64,000 bases of DNA from assembly GCF_000716445.1 (NCBI RefSeq), contig NZ_JNWK01000021.1, forward strand, positions 1-64,000. The letters are read 5' to 3'. Below are positions 63,973 to 64,000 of the stretch, piece after piece. Position 1 is the first letter of the stretch, and every line of letters starts with the position of its first letter. A program made the position numbers and the translations under genes. The notes beneath the pieces were generated by a model that ran no database searches, was not told the origin of the DNA, and was given only the letters and a program-made list of their open reading frames with translations. Origin of the DNA: Streptomyces wedmorensis (lineage in GTDB: Bacteria > Actinomycetota > Actinomycetes > Streptomycetales > Streptomycetaceae).

Positions 63973-64000
63973 ATGGAATCGGCAGCGGCATCGAAGCCGC
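63973..64000 (+). CDS. Possible start of a further gene, truncated by the window
   Basis: ATG at 63973 opens MESAAASKP to the window edge, in the same direction as the SseB-like gene, 38 bp beyond it. No binding site is clear and nine codons are too few to identify it. Confidence 0.3.

Overview
This is a high-GC actinobacterial chromosome segment, almost certainly from Streptomyces. The evidence is the extreme third-position GC, the frequent GTG starts, and the presence of a GlgE maltosyltransferase operon, an EF-hand CabC-like protein, twin L,D-transpeptidase lipoproteins and a glycine-riboswitch gcvT-gcvH-glyA-sdaA block. From memory (not checked here) the core gene order resembles the Streptomyces coelicolor region around SCO5434-SCO5472. 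The window therefore looks like a conserved chromosomal arm with accessory genes set into it.

Layout. 1-7.3 kb: the first codons of an IS630-type transposase, a double-HTH XRE regulator, a CitA/CitB-type two-component system divergent from a DctA dicarboxylate transporter, and an SDR plus aldo/keto reductase pair divergent from an Lrp/AsnC regulator. 7.5-17.5 kb: a HelD-family RNA polymerase-recycling ATPase with a palindrome-rich promoter, then the leftward operon glgE-treS-mak-glgB, which makes and uses maltose-1-phosphate for alpha-glucan. 17.8-25.6 kb: an accessory block with an NmrA-like reductase, an AraC regulator, and a translationally coupled HpaB-like flavin monooxygenase / MFS exporter / PrnB-IDO-like haem protein, followed by a FAD monooxygenase. 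A short palindromic mobile element (MITE-like) lies between the last two genes. 25.8-31 kb: glgP, a NarL-type two-component system and a secreted M4 metalloprotease. 32.7-42.6 kb: a GntR/TetR hybrid regulator with an MFS pump, a heterodimeric ABC exporter, an AraC regulator and glgX.

42.8-50.9 kb: two paralogous L,D-transpeptidase lipoproteins, an enoyl-CoA hydratase, a SpoIIAB-like ATPase, a lipoprotein deacetylase with altered motif I coupled to a YVTN propeller lipoprotein, a GNAT acetyltransferase, the EF-hand protein and a CopD remnant. 51-57.4 kb: a secretion-centred accessory block with a 1130-residue Tat-exported ALF-repeat protein lacking a recognisable toxin tip, a trypsin-like protein that has lost two catalytic residues and carries a ricin lectin, a small secreted protein and an AraC regulator. 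57.4-64 kb: sdaA, glyA, gcvH and gcvT behind a tandem glycine riboswitch, a P-loop kinase-like protein and an SseB-family protein.

How the parts work together. GlgE, TreS, Mak, GlgB, GlgP and GlgX form an almost complete alpha-glucan/trehalose cycle, interrupted by the accessory oxidative cassette. In that cassette the AraC gene is followed by two 12-bp direct repeats spaced 21 bp apart, immediately upstream of the HpaB-like gene, which is the classical layout of an AraC-family activation site. The combination of HpaB-like oxygenase, exporter, PrnB/IDO-like haem enzyme and FAD monooxygenase is the best candidate in the window for an undescribed small-molecule system. The ALF-repeat/pseudoprotease/lectin block is the second. 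All functional assignments come from reading motifs; no database search was run.
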